Part shown: piece by piece, positions 45,793-60,700 of the stretch
Layout: the number at the start of each line of letters is the position of its first letter
Numbering within the stretch: position 1 is the stretch's first letter
DNA from: Mermis nigrescens
Taxonomy: Eukaryota; Nematoda; Enoplea; Mermithida; Mermithidae
DNA: 64,000 bases
Assembly (NCBI GenBank): GCA_036768485.1
Contig: JAVLUZ010000848.1
Coordinates: 310,001 to 374,000 of the forward strand
Direction of reading: 5' to 3'
The notes under the pieces: model-generated
The model's input: the letters and a program-made list of their open reading frames with translations, nothing else
What the model was told of the DNA's origin: nothing
Databases searched by the model: none
Program-made: the position numbers and the translations under genes

Positions 45793-48700
45793 GTAAAACA
45801 GCCGCTAAGGTGATTATCAAAGTTCTTGCTAGCTGTGCGTTGCGCATTCATTCTCTGCTAAGATCATTTTTGGGTTGCGGGCGGACGTGCGGTAGACGAA
45901 GGGGTTATAGCGCTTTAGACCCCGGAACGATAAAAGGCTAAACTGTTAAGAAACAACAATTAAGGCCAAAAAGAGTAAAAAATCCAAACTATTTTTGCAA
46001 AGGTGTTTGAATTGATTAGGTACTGTCACTGAGGGTTTGGCTTTAAAATTTTGTCGTAATAAAATTCTTTGACTCTCTCGCTTTTTTCAATCCTTTTATT
46101 TTAAAAAATGTAACAAAAGAACGTATAATAAAATAATTTTGATTTAAAAACTAAATAGTGAAAACCGGCAATTTGATGCGAAGTGTCGAAACATGATATT
46201 TTTAGCTATCATGAGTTTTTAAAATATTTTTTCGGAAGTCAGCGGTCCTCTGTGTGGGAAAAGCCATTTAGCGGGCTCAACCTCCAAATTCCTCTCGAAG
46301 ACGTATTATAACGCACTGATTCTGATTGCACTGATGTGGGACAATCATCTTTACTGATTTTAATTACCTCGTAAGCCTTTTAAGATGATACAGACTCCAG
46401 AATCGAAATGCCCATAATTAGATTATTTGGTGCTTCCTTTGTGATTTTTTTAAATTTTTCTGTTGTTTTTTAATTTTATCCTATCCGGATCTTTAAAATC
46501 TTTTTGAATTTTAGATAAAAATCTATTTTAGACCACACAATCAAAATACCCCAAATTCAGCTTTTTTAATCCTTTTTGGCAATTTTGTTTTCTTTTAAAT
46601 TTCTCTTTTAAATTTAAATTTGTTTTTCCCCTCTTGCGACAGTTCGATCGAGTTTTATTTGAAGTAATTCGAAGATATTTAGCATATCGATTGTCGAAAA
46701 AAAGCCTTTGGACCGCTTTAAATTTCGTTAAACTTGTCTTTCTCGCGTTCACAGGTTCAAAAGCGGAATAATTTTGACTGTTATTTTCAAATCCGAGGCA
46801 CAAAATTAGTCCAAGGGCTGAGCAACGGAGAAATGGTGAATACACACACACACACACACACAACACAGACACAGACGAGCAAACAACTTAAAAATCAATA
46901 TTATAAATCGGTAACAATAAAGGTAGCGTAAGCTTGAAATAAACGATTCATCTATCGAGCATGTAAAACCTTAGAATTGCTAATTTCGCAGGAAAATTAT
47001 CCGATAAACGTATATAGTTAACTTTAGGATAAAATTATTAAAATACATGTTTCCTGTCTAGATCACAGTAACGTTCTAATTATGTTTAGGAGCAAGTCCT
47101 TACGATGTAATATACATAATATACATTAGAAATTATGAAAACATTTATCGAACATTACTTCTGTAATATGTCAGAGTGAACAACTATATGCCTTAAAGTT
47201 TTAAATTGCAATCTACAGGTTTTTTCACATTCTTACTACATTTTCAGCGAATTGAACAACATACGTGGGCAGCAAGGAAATTCTGTGGGGATGCAAGATT
47301 TTTCAAAGGTCAAAAAATTGCCTTAAAAATGGTGGTATGGCGAAAAACACACGATTTTTCGACGTTTCTCATTGAGCACTATCCATTGGCATCGAAAAAA
47401 TGAGAAAAAATCGGAAAAAGTTTTAAAAATTGAATTCTGGGGGTATTTTGATTTCTGGGGGTGTATTTTGGTTTCTCGGGGGATGCATACCCCGCACGCC
47501 CAGGTGTGTTGAACAATACTGATAACGCACTAAACTGTAGCAACTTAGTTCCTCTCTCCGATGACCTTGACTGTTTACATGATTTTTTACCATTTTTTTG
47601 TGTATTCTGCATTTACTCCTGCTTACTTCCTCACTCTTTCGCCTCATAACGAATTGCAACTTCTCATAATATAATTCTTTCAAAGTACATTTTGCACTAT
47701 TTCTCGCGTCGCGTCCCTTTTGTTTCTTCCATACTAACAACTTGCTTATCTATTTATTTTTATTTTTATTTTCTATAATCTTTTCCTTTTGTCTTTTCCA
47801 TTCCTCTCTTCTCTTTCTTCCTTTTTCTTTTCATTCTTTCTATTTTGTCGTATTGATGAATCCCTATTATTACGCTTCAGCCCATCAGCTACGCCACAAA
47901 ACCGCAATACGAATTCGACTTAGATTTATCCGGTTTGAGCGCCGAAGAACGGGCGATTATTTTATCGATTAACGAAAAAGCAGCGATCGATCATGGGCAA
48001 ACGAGCAATCATTTAATGAATCGACGAAATGAAAGCAAGCAGGAATTTGCAATAGCTGGATCCGGGGCAATGCCGCCGAAAGAGAGTCAACCGGATGAAA
48101 CGAAACCAATCGAAATGAACGAGGGGCGACAAACGGCGCCCCTGAGCGAAGAGGAGCAAGCCCACATAAGGAGTATTGAGGCCAAGGCGGCCATGGAGCT
48201 GGCGACCATAGATCGGCCGTCCGAGCGAACGTCGCCGGTGGAAAAATCCAAGCCCGCCGCATTCGCTTTCGACGCAATGTCGAAATTGGTGGGCGAGGAT
48301 CGAACGAAGAAAATCAACAAACAAGCGGCCAGTTTCAAAGCGGATTTGATGGAGAGAGGAATAGACAAATTGGTCGAAAAAACGGAAAATCTTAAGCAAA
48401 CGGCCTTCGCGCCCGAAAAAATCGCCGGCGGCGTACTGGGCGGCTATAAACAAGCCGTCGACGCGTTCGATAAAGTATCGCATTTCGCGGCCGAAAAATC
48501 GTCGCGAATTTGGACACCAACCGACGACGCCCAAACGAATTTGGGCGACTTGAGTGAAAGCGAACGGGCTAAAATTTTGGAAGTGATGGCTAAGGCGGAT
48601 GAAGAAAATGACCGCGACGCCGGACGATTGTCGCGCGGCAAACCGGCGGCGCCGTCATCATTCTTCGACAACGTCGGAGTGGGCCGTCTGAAAAAGGCAA

Positions 48701-51700
48701 CCGAATCCGTTGGCTTGAGCAAATCGTCCAAAGAGGCTTTTTCGTTTATACGCAAAACGACTTCGTCTACTTTCGATTACGCGTTCGGTCAAGAGAATGA
48801 AGAAGCCGAAATAAGACAAGCGGTTTCGGAGAAAGATTTGCACGAAAGTATAATTATGAGTTGACTAAAATTTGAAATTTCGGTCAATTCATACAGTCAG
48901 GCACGTAGCCGGCCCCCCTATTTTGGGGGACCAACACCAATTTTAGTGGGGTCTAAGCCACAAATAGCACAAAATAACGTTTAAAAAGTCATATTTTCCC
49001 GGTTTTTTTCTGAATTTGGGGGGGGGGGGCTCCGGACCCCAGTCCCCCCACAGCTACGTGCCTGCCTACATTTAAAAAATTGATCTCTGTAAGATTGCTA
49101 TGGAGGTTGAAAAAATTTTTTCGTACCAATTTTCTTCAAAGTTTTTAGCAATATAATTGCAGAAAAATACTTGGTGGGTACTATTTACTTTTAAATATTT
49201 GCTGTTCGCACGTATAAGATGGTTTTAATTTCATTTTTACTGCGCGCATTTTGCACGGAATTCGAAATGTTTTTTTGGAACCTTTTATGATAAAAACTCC
49301 TGGACATAGCTCTTCTCAAAGCTTATCTTGTCGTTGCTTTCTTACACGGCTTTTTTAAATTAGGCAAAATTTTTCCCGACGTATCAAAACTTTTCGGTAC
49401 CGTCTTGTACATTCAATGATTTTTGGGAAGGCAAAAAGTGTGAAAGGCCTGAAATTTCCAAAAATTTTCGGCGCTTCGCGCCAAGGTGAGTAATTGTCTG
49501 TTCCTATATATGTACATTTGTCGCTTTATGGTGGCATTTAGAAGAGAAAGATGTCGCAGTTTTCGGCAGGCATCTTGAGTATTTTTTGTCGTCAGAAAGC
49601 TAGAAATTGGCTAAAATACACTACCCAAGGTCGAAAACCCTTGTTTTACCGCACTGAACGCGCTACTTCACTACATCATTCCATATTACCCAAAAACTAA
49701 AATTTACAAAGATTTTGGGGATCATCTTTGTACATACATGTTCAAAGGACTCATTTTTGTAAATCATAAACTTTAGCTTAAATTTTCCTACGGATTAGCC
49801 ATTTTTTGAAGGTGTTTTTCGCCATCAAAATTTTCCGACTTTTTCAGAATACTCAATGTCCGAAATACAATTAAACACGAGTGCAGACGCTGGTTACTCA
49901 AAGGAAGATGAGAGAACTGGTGAGTCGATAAGATCTATACATTAAGCGTAATTAATACGTATTTAATTTCAAAGTCTTACTCGATTATAAATTATTTAGC
50001 ATGCGTAGACGATAGAAAATATGAAAACTAATTGCTTTTTTAAGTTCATTTATGTCGCTTTTCTATGCAAATTTTATATGTCTTCATTTGTTGTTATTAT
50101 TTCTATTGTTATTATTTATTATTTATTATTATTATTTATTATTATTATTTATTATTTATTGTTATTATTCATTTATTTTAATTATTCATTTATTATTCTT
50201 TCAAGAGCCCATTCTGCCAGACTTACCATCGTCGATTGTGCCGGAAGTAGAATATTCGACAACAGCAGTCGATTACAAAGCTGGTATAATCTTATTTTAC
50301 GACATTTCATAATTTATAAACATCAAATTGATAAATTATGAACGAATTAATTTTATCAAATGAATCATTTCTTTTCATTGCCATTTGTTCATTTTTACTA
50401 GATGCCTCTTATTTCTGCCCTCGCTCCTCTCTTAATAGCGCAATTGTTTTGATTTTTCCCCATATTTCTCTACGACATTGCGAATCAGCATTTAGACACT
50501 ACATAGTTTTTGCTGTTTATGATCATAAATGTACGGCATGAAAATTCTGGGGTGTGCCTTTTCTGGGCTTAAAAACCATAGGTACACGTCGAAAATAGTG
50601 TTTTTTGACTACAAAAAGCCATTGAAAAATTCGACAGAATTTGAAAGAAAAATTGATTAAATTGAACAAAAAATAGTCAAAAATTGAATAAAATTTGACA
50701 CGTTTGAGCCAAAATGTAGCTACAAACGCTAAAAATGCCCACTTTCTAAGATTTTTTCGAAAAAGCGAGAATTATAGGGGGTGCAGCTATGTTCGCACTA
50801 GGCCGGCAAATTTTTTAGGAGGACAAACCCCAGCCTTACCCCCCCCCCGAACACGTTTAATTACGCGTAAATGATTTTGGTTTGGTTTAGTATGGTCGAC
50901 GGCATACATGTGCTATACCAAATTTTGGAATCTGAATGGGCTAACCTCGAAAAAAGTCGAAAGTTCTATGCTGCGGAGTCCACACACGACGGGCGCGATG
51001 GTCTGGGGGTCCGATGGACCCCCCTATTGAATTTTGGTGTCATTTCTGACAATTTGACCCCATCGGGCCCCTCCCCCAGAATTTCGTTACTGCGCATGTA
51101 TGGCGAGGTCTACTCAATTCTCAGAGATAGCTTGACTGACTCGTTTTAAATGACCGTTTTCAACTGTGAGTTAGAAGGATTATCGCTATTAACGAGATTG
51201 TGTTTTTATTCAACTTAAAACAATAATTGAATTCTGTATTGTTGTATCGCTCGAATTCACTGATTAAGAAGATGATCGAAAACATTTCAAAAAAACTTTT
51301 ACAAATTTTTATCTTATCCATATCAGTTGCAATAACTTGTAATGCACGCAGGAAAAACAAATACAAGCAAAATGATATATAATTTTAAAATTTTTCTTCT
51401 TAACGACCGGCACTCTACTGTCATTTGTCTTGGTTGGTAAAACTGACTCATTTGCCAAAACTTTTCAAGCAGGCGGTATTGCGATTTTTCAAAGCGTTGC
51501 TTAAAATGAAAATAACGATTTAGCAATATGTAAAATTTAGCTAGAAAGATTAAGTGTTAAATTACGCTCTCACTTGTCCGTAATATTCATAATTTGGCTT
51601 TAACAATCAGTAAGATTAATTGAACACTTTTTATAGAAAAAGGAGCTTTTAGCAATTTTACGAATGAAACGTAGGCAGCAATGAGCGATTTCTGACTCAT

Positions 51701-54700
51701 ATTTTTATGACGACTTTCTCGTGATGCTCGCATAGGCTTTGATTTCAACCTTGCTAATTGGTTTCAATCTTGATTTTAGAGAATGCCTGTCTAATTGAAC
51801 ATTGTCACGAGTAATTATACCACTTTATTGCATAAAATTCATAATTCAAACCAAACTAATGTATTTGAGAAACTGGTTGAGCGATGTTCTTAACATCGTT
51901 TTAGCTTTTAAAACCAAGATAGCTATTCAATTTCTTACTTAAATTATGCAGAAATAATTGACTGATACCGAAAACATGAGCTCGTTTTAAATTTGTCGAC
52001 ATAGCAGCACATCTGACAAGCTAATTTGTAATTTTGGCCAACTTAAATGCGTTAAAATCGTACTTCGATATATATATTTCACTTTTTGTTACACGACCTT
52101 TATTTTATATGCGAGTATTAGGAGCAAATGTTTTAGCATGATCAACTTCTAAAAAATGAAAGTTAGCTTAGCAGAAACATGATTATTTGGAATCAAACGA
52201 TTTTATCTCACAATAAGATTAGAAGTATGTATTAAAGGTATCTTTTTTCGAGGTGATAATTTTACAATTTCCTAAATATCGTACAAAACTGAAGTCTTAT
52301 CGAATTGAAAAATTTTTATTCAACTCTTTTATCGAACAAGCTTTAATTCGGAGTGAATTTAATCAGACTTGACTCAAGTTGACAAATCGCGTCATACATC
52401 ATCTAAACTGAGTTATTTCTAATTAATTACACTTAACAGCTAATTTTTAAAGAATTTTTGTTATAAAAAGTCAAAGAAAATAAAAAAGAAAGATATCTAT
52501 CGCTTTCACAATACTCATTTCAAACAAGCTTCATTGATTTAAAACCGCAAGAAGCGAAATCCCTCGCAGAGATCAGACTTCCATTTCAAAAAGTTTAGCG
52601 TATTTTTTGCGATTTTTTATATCAATATACAGAGCTAAATTAAAAAACGTCAAAAATGGGATTTTTCTGTCAATGCCATCAATTCATTAGCCGACTTAAT
52701 ATCTAATTATGCATGATTGCTTCTTTGCTTAATTTATATTTTCATGAGGAGATTGACTTTTGAATAGCTCAAAATTATTTCATCCTTTAAATCACTTTTT
52801 CAGCTATCTCAGATTCTGACGTATCACTAGAATCGTCGAGTCCTGAAACAGAAGGCGCTGATACCGTTTCTGAGCCAGAAAGCGACTATGTTGCTGACAA
52901 CGATGAACGCGTAACGGAATCAACTACTCCCATTAAATTTGAAAAAGCAGACGAATCGTCGGTCAAAGACTATCATCATACTACGCCGATTGATAAGATT
53001 AAAGCCGAACAAATCGTCCGGCCCGTCGACACCGAACTCCAAGAGCATTTTCCCATTCTTTCATTGGAATTGGAACGAGATAACGTAGAGCAGTGGGTGG
53101 AATATCAAGAAACCGAATATGATGACGAAAATGTGCTGGCTTACGATGAGCGGGAAGTGGACGAAAATGAATACGACGATGGCGATTTAGACGACGATGT
53201 TAAAATAAAGATAAGCGGCGAAGAACGAGAAGATGAGGAGGTAGAAAATGAAGAAGATGGTCGACGGAGGTCGTACACCCAGAACGGCTGTTCCCATAAT
53301 CGTTTGTCCGCCATCTCCCATTCCACCGTGGTCCGACGAAGAGCGGGAAGAAGAGGAAGAAGCGGTTGAGAGTGAAAAATATTACAACGGTGATAACGAA
53401 TACTCGCAAAAGTATCCGGATTCTCCAGTGTCCGACGAAAGCGAACGCGAATTGTCCTATTACGAAAACTACGTCGACGAAAAAGACAGGTCCTTCGAAA
53501 ATCACTTCGCTTACAACGTCGAGGAATCTTACGCTCTCATCGAAGATCACGTTGACGAAGAGGAGGATGCGGTGGACAAAACGCCCATTGTCGAATTCCC
53601 CGACAATGAATTGCCCTCTAATGAACCAGATAAGAATATCTGGCCGGGAGACGATTCAATATTGCCGGAAAAACTAGAAGGGCGACCGGACTTTGGGGGT
53701 AGTTTAGATGATTTCGGCGCAAGTTCCTCTGAGCCGTTTGTGACTAAAAATGCCTCGGATGAAATGGAGTCGAAATTAGACACTGATAATTTTTTTGAAC
53801 TGGACGTTTCGCAACACGCCGATGATGCCGGTCACGCTTTCGGCAAATCTGATAATGTTCCGGCGCGTAAGTCGTCGTTGCCATTTCAAGAACACGCCGA
53901 CCAGTATTTTCGGCCCTACGCATCGCAGGAGGGTTCGAAAACGACATTCGAAATGGAAGGATTCGAACGACGACGTTTCAAATCGACGGGCGACGCCGCG
54001 ATGGGTTTACAGTCGGAGCAGATTAATGCTGTAAAGGAAAAAGAAGCGCGGGAGATTGAGGTCGGACAACGGACGAAGCAGTCATTATTCGGTGGTCCCT
54101 CAATATTGAACGTGAAACGATTCGGATTAGGTAATATATCGACTGCGATTAAAACGCAAACTGGACAGGTTATTAAGAAAGCGACCGAGTCCGCGACCAG
54201 TCTGTCTCATATGACGAAATCGGAACAGCGAGTGGTAAAGGTGGCGCAGCGGTCAGTTCCTCAAGGTCACCAAAACTTAGAATGGACGGAGGAGGCGAAA
54301 GGTCGACAAAACTTAGAATGGTCGAAGGAAGCGAGCGGTTGGACGGGTTATGAACGGCGAAAAGAAGCAAAGCGCATTCAAACCAGCGACTCGGGCTACA
54401 AAAGTATGATAACCTCCTACAACAGCGAATCTTCATCGTACGAATCCGAAGGCACCGCCTACGCATCTCGAGCGAGTCCGGGTGAAGACAAAAATTATGA
54501 TTTTGTCGAAGAGTCGCCGATGACTTCGTCCGAAAATTACGCTCCGGACGATCAGATCAATGGAACGATTATGGGTTATTCTGTATCGCCGAAACTACAA
54601 CAAAGAAGCGCCGCCTCATTCAATCCGTTTCTGTCCGATTCGTCGTTCGATTCTCGCTATCAGCCGATCCAGCTAATCGGCGGATTTCCGGATTTAGATT

Positions 54701-57700
54701 TGAGTTTGTTTAACGAAGAAGAGAGACAGCATTTGATCGCCATGTTTTGCAAAGCAAGCGAAATGGACGAAGAGGCCGGTCGATCGACTCTTCGGCCAAA
54801 ATCACCAACGGCGTCTGGTGTTGATCAAGAATCACCAAAACGAACGCTAAATGATCGCCGCCAGGATCGCGGCGGTATGCAAATTGCTTTAGCAGAAGCG
54901 ATTCCGACGATTCAGGAGACTCAAGCGACTCCAGTGACGTCAGGCGAATCGCAGCAAATGGAAGAGTCGTCGTCGGAAAAGTTAAGTTTGGAAAATAACT
55001 TGCAGTTGCAGCAAAGTAGTTTGCAACTTTGCGACAGCAGCGAAGTGTCCAGCGAGGTCAACGATGATGAAGAAGAGCGGCGACGAATAACGTAAGATAA
55101 AAATACGAGTATAGCTTCAGATCGAAACATTCGATTTCATTATTTAAAAAATCGATTTTTCACAAAATTGTTTTTTCTTAGATTTTCCTTTTTATTGTTC
55201 ATTTCAAGCTTATTTTAGTCTAAAATATGAATAAGTATTTATACTTGTATCGTAAAAAGCGATTTAGGATTTAAAGCGTAGATGTGACAGGGGGATCTCC
55301 ACCACCAGAAGTTGCTCTCTCCCAAATCCCCTGAAAATTACAAAATTTTTTGACCCCTTATTTTTTTGCGAAAACACTTCCTGTCACACTGAAAAAGGCC
55401 GGGCCCCCAGCCGAAATTTCGAGCTTTTGAACGTGTGATTTAAAGTAGAGCTGTACCGGGACCGCCTTTTTTACCGGGACTGGAGGCGGGCCAGGGCCAG
55501 GGCCGGGCCGGTGGTGAAGTCGAACAACCGGGCCCAGGCTGGCCCTGGACCGTGAATGCAAATGTGACTGAACTCGACATCATTCAATCTTCTTGCTAGA
55601 AGCACATTTGTTGCCTTGATTGATTGACCTAAATATGAATTCCATCAGGTTTGTTTTAAAGAATCAAAAGCAGTTGGTTCCTTATGATCTGTAACCAAGT
55701 AAAAGTGTGACTGATGGAATTACCCCAGTTTCCGATCATTAAATGCATGTTGAGCATGCTTATTTCAATCAATCAATGCAGCAATTTGCAACTATAAGGA
55801 GAATATTGAAATTTTCACGTCCCGGTGCGAGGGTCAGGGCCAGAGTCCAGTGGAACATTTTCGAATATTGTGCGCTATACAATAATAACAGTGATTGGTA
55901 ATATAAGTAAAATAAGTTAAATCTCTTTATGTTTTTGATGCTTAAAAGTACTCTTTTGAAGTAGGGAAGAAATAAAATTTATGGCTAATAAATTATTTTA
56001 ATGCCAGCTCATCGAAACATTGTGCTGTTTTTATAGCACATGCTGCTTATACCGGGGCCGCCTTTTTTACCGGGACTGGAGCCGGGGCCGGGCCGGTGGT
56101 CAAGTCGAGCAACCTAACGTTTTTCTGATCTATTAAATTAAAGTTACTCCTTTCTGTATAATAAATTATTTCCAAATTTTTTCTTTAGAGAAATCGAAGC
56201 CGATCTTCACCCGGGTGCCGAAAAAGTCGAAACGGCGACGGGAGATTCCAAATTGACTGGCGAATGTCCTTTGTGCTTGAGAAGTACAATTCAGTTTGAT
56301 CAGAGTGGACAAAATGTGACTGGTCAGGCATGCGCGTACTGTTCGACAGTAGTGTGCATTAATTGCGGTTCAGTTCACAACGTTAATACTGGCGTAATGA
56401 TTCAAATTTTAATTTTATAATACAAAAAATATTTTCTCGTATTTTTTTAACTTATTTTTGCATTTTTCAGCAATACTTAGATTACAATTTTCACACATAG
56501 AGAGATCGGGGAAAAACGCCTTATACTCTATTTGAAATTAACATTCTTCACCTCTAAAAAACATTTCAATGACGGGAATATTTGACTTCACATCTCTTCA
56601 GAAATTTTATAGATAAAAGAACGCTTGTTCTGCATACATGGGCGTGGGGTTTGGGGGGTATACACCCCCCAGAAGTTGAAATACCCCCTCCCATAAATCA
56701 AAATACCTTCCAGAAATTTTTTTTTGCTGTTTTAGCAATTTTTTGATGCCATTGGACAGAGCTTGATGAGAAACGTCGAAAAATGGTGTTTTTTGCCATA
56801 CGACCACTTTTAAGACCATTTTTTGACCTTTAAAAATTTTTTTACCCCCCCCCCAGAAATTTTTTCACCCCCCAGAATTTCGGTGCTGCCCACCTATGTT
56901 GTTCTGAATTCTATTGACTTTGTTGCATCAGAGTAATTTTTAAGCTGTGAATTAAACGCTCTTGTGGGCGAAAGTCAGAAATTTTGCCATAATCTTTCGA
57001 TAGTTATTTATTTCGGGTACATTTTATGCTTTTTGCTGTTTCCTAGCAACACTTTCACAAAAAATGTATATCCATAATGTTTAAATATTCCATGAAACGC
57101 TAATGAGCCCTGTTGACTATTCAATTCGTTTTTTAGCCTAATCAATTCACTTCCATGTGGCTGTGCAATAGATGCAGCGGAGAAATGAAAAGTGTGATGG
57201 AAGGGGCGAAGCCATCGCCAAACCACGTCGTAGACATTTCGTACGAGCAGGTTAGCTCCTAACATATCGAGTAACATGCTTATTAGTATTTAATGTGCTT
57301 TGGGATTTCTATCCCCAAGAAGAAGAGAAAAAGAACTTTTTGGTCCTGGATATCAAAATAAAAGCGAAAGCTGACAAAAATCAAATTTTCTGGAAAAATT
57401 GTTAGATTTCGAACAGAAGTGGTGGAATTTTTCAATCTCTTGGTCCGTTTCAACTCCGCGACTGGATAAAATAAATTAAAAAATAAAGACTCAATGCTTT
57501 TTAACTTTGGATAACTTTTATTGATTTAGTTGACACTTAAATATTCATTTCACGAGTAATGATTTGTTTGATTAATTTAGTCGCAAATATACTTACTTTA
57601 ATAAACAAAGTCTACTGATTAGCCCGTGCTCATGATCTCACCTGGGCGTGGAGGGTTAGGGGGTATGCACTCCCCTCCATAAACCAAAATACCCCCCAAA

Positions 57701-60700
57701 AATCAAAACACCCCCCAGAATTCAATTTTTGAAATTTTTTGTTGTTTTTTTTCGCAATTTTTTGATACCAATGGATAGTGCTCGATGAGAAACGTCGAAA
57801 AATGGTGTTTTTCGCCATACCACCATTTTTAAGGCCATTTTTTGACCTTCAAAAAATCTTGCAACCCCCAGAATTTTCTTGCTGCCCACGTATGCTCATG
57901 ATGCGAAGATATGTTTTAAATCGTTTAAGGTCAGTTTGTTTGTGTTTTTCAGTTTGTGCCTTGGATGATTTATTTTCGATTTAAAATAAACGAGTCTAAT
58001 TCTCATTGAATCGATATAAAGGTATAATTACTATCGGTAAAATTCTTGAAATGCATGCTTAAACTTGTGCAAAATAAAATAAAATCGTCTTCGTCACCTA
58101 TTCGCTTGAAAATCGATACGTCTATTGCTTTTCTTGGTTTCTCCGTAATTTAGATATTTTCAGCTTAACTTTTTTCCACTTCTTTAAATTTTTCCAATTT
58201 GATTATCACCTTATAATAATACGCTTTCAATTAGATTTTCTTAAAATTCTTAGTTCAATGTTTACTTTCTGTTCAATTTACGCTTCAATTTCTGTGCTAG
58301 AAATGAAGGATGCATAGATTTACTCGATTCGCGTGAAGCAGCTTCTTTGGAAGCAAAATAAACTTTTTTCCGGTCTCACAAACGCAAATGTAAAGAATCA
58401 TTTTAAAAATGTAACAATTTACCACGTTTTTATATTCTAATTATTTTTTATCATTTTATTAATCAGAAATATTTCTTTTGCTAAAATTATTAAGATAATT
58501 TTTTACTTTGTTATACTATAATTGATTCTAATACTTCCGTCCTAGTTATCATTCATTATAATCAGTTTTTTTGCATTTATATCTTTTTCTGTAGAAAATG
58601 CATTAGAAAACCCGTATTTCTTTAAATTATTCAGCAGAATTATTAGCATTCGGAGCTCGTATCGAGAAAAGTTACTGTTCACTCATTTTTTCTAATATTC
58701 AGGTCGTGTTTGATGTTTGAATTTATTTTGATTAATTTTAATTTCAATTTTATACTTATTTTCATTATTCTCGTTTTGTTTTAACAAACGTTTCAGATAA
58801 ACGAAGCCGAAATGCAGGTAGTTGGTGATGACAGTATACTTAGATACAGTCCGGATAATGTGCTCACTCCGCGATTACGAATTCAGGGGCGACAACGCGT
58901 GACGACCGAAAATGACTCTGACGAATCTGACGAGGAACTAGATACGTCGGACGAGGACTACCCGGACGAAGTAAGATTCTAATCAAAATCAATAAATTTT
59001 TATTATTGAATAAATTTTTCAGTGTTCGAACTTTCTAAGCTATATTTCTATCAAAATATTTTTTTAGAATGCGGAAAATCTCAGAATAAAATCGAGCGGC
59101 GCTTGGCGCTTCAATTAAAAAGTGCGAAAATCAGCGTAGAATAAAAATTTTGTTTTATTCTGTATTTTGCGTTGCTTTTTTGTCAACTTCTTTCTCGTTA
59201 TTTGTTTTTCGAATTGTGGTTGAGAAAAGCTCACTGTGCATGTCTTTTACAATATGCCGCACAATTTATTTGGAGATTACTAAAAGGGCATGTTTGATTT
59301 GCGCCATATTTGTAAATATTTTATCCTGTTTATCTACGTACTTTTATAATTTGCAAAAATATTAATGAAATTATTTAAAATATATTCAAATAATGAGAGA
59401 AACGTAGTAAAATTTAAAAAAAATTTTATTAGTAGCAAAAATGTTAATTATAGATTTAAAATCAAAACTAGAAAAAATTAACTAATTATTAAACGATTTG
59501 AAATTCCTATATTTATTTTTCCTTTTTGTTTTAACACTTTTTTACTTCCTAATTAATTTTCCCTTGTCAACTGCGATGGTCAAGTTGTTCATAAAAGTTC
59601 TAATTTTATGATCAAGTTTGGGTTTTTATTATCAGTTCTTTCAGTTTTAGATTTTTTAGCATTGCATGCATAGGTTTTATGAAGCTGACTTTTCTGATTC
59701 ATTTACACATAGTCATCATTGAATCTTTTTTATCGATCGCAGCAGACAGTCATTTAAGGGTATTTGCTTAAAAATCTCTCAACGTTTTATTGGTCGTAAC
59801 AAAGATCAGTTTATTTTAGAAATGCAGAAATATTAAGTCGGAAATTTGAATGTTCATATAATATTTTTCAGGTAATTGAAGTTCCTTCAGCTCGGCATCA
59901 ACTTCTAGACGAAGAAACAACCGGATTGATCGAAAAACCAGACGAATATGGCAGCGACGTGATCGCCGAAATCACAAAAACATTTACCAATAAGGTTACA
60001 TCGATTGACGAAAAGGCGAAGCGAACAGAATCGGCTCAAGTTGAATCCCGAAAAGAGTTGCCAGTTCCGGTTACTCACGCGAAGGTTGCAAAAATTGAAT
60101 TTGATCGTAGCTTATGATAACAATTATTTAATTCCAATTAAGGCGTCGTTTAAGTCTTTTCGGCTCGATATTTTTTATTGCTTAGATTTTCTTGTTTTAG
60201 CGTGTTGCGTCTGTTTTATTAAATTAATGCTAAAACAAAATGTGCGTATTGTCCCGAGAAAACACTTTTTTTAGACTTTTTCATATTTGATCGCATTTGC
60301 GTTTTAATTCGTTTATTCATTGCAGCACGTTGAAGTAATAACGCCATTCGGAGCGGATATTCGACAACCGCATGAGATATTTGAAGAAGCAGAAATTCAA
60401 GATCAAGAGCGCGCTGTTGCATTCGAGTCTCACGAAATCAACCAAAATTCGGCCGAGAGTATGGATGCTGAAGAAACTCCCGCATCTTGAGCGCACTGAT
60501 GAGGAAATTGACTATACTCAAGTATGTTATTGCACCATTTCGCGCAATATGCGCGTACTCGCTCAACGTACGTATAAATAAAAAATTCACCTACATATGA
60601 TCAAAATATATAAATAGATAAATTGAAGCGATAGACAACAAAATCGCGCGAATCGAAAAAAACGGAATAAATACACAGTTTTGTCCGAAACGTATATATC

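Noticed and set aside
48013..48534. 173-codon minus ORF inside the 47881 exon
   Set aside because: It is antisense to a clear coding exon; its composition mirrors the codon use of the + frame.
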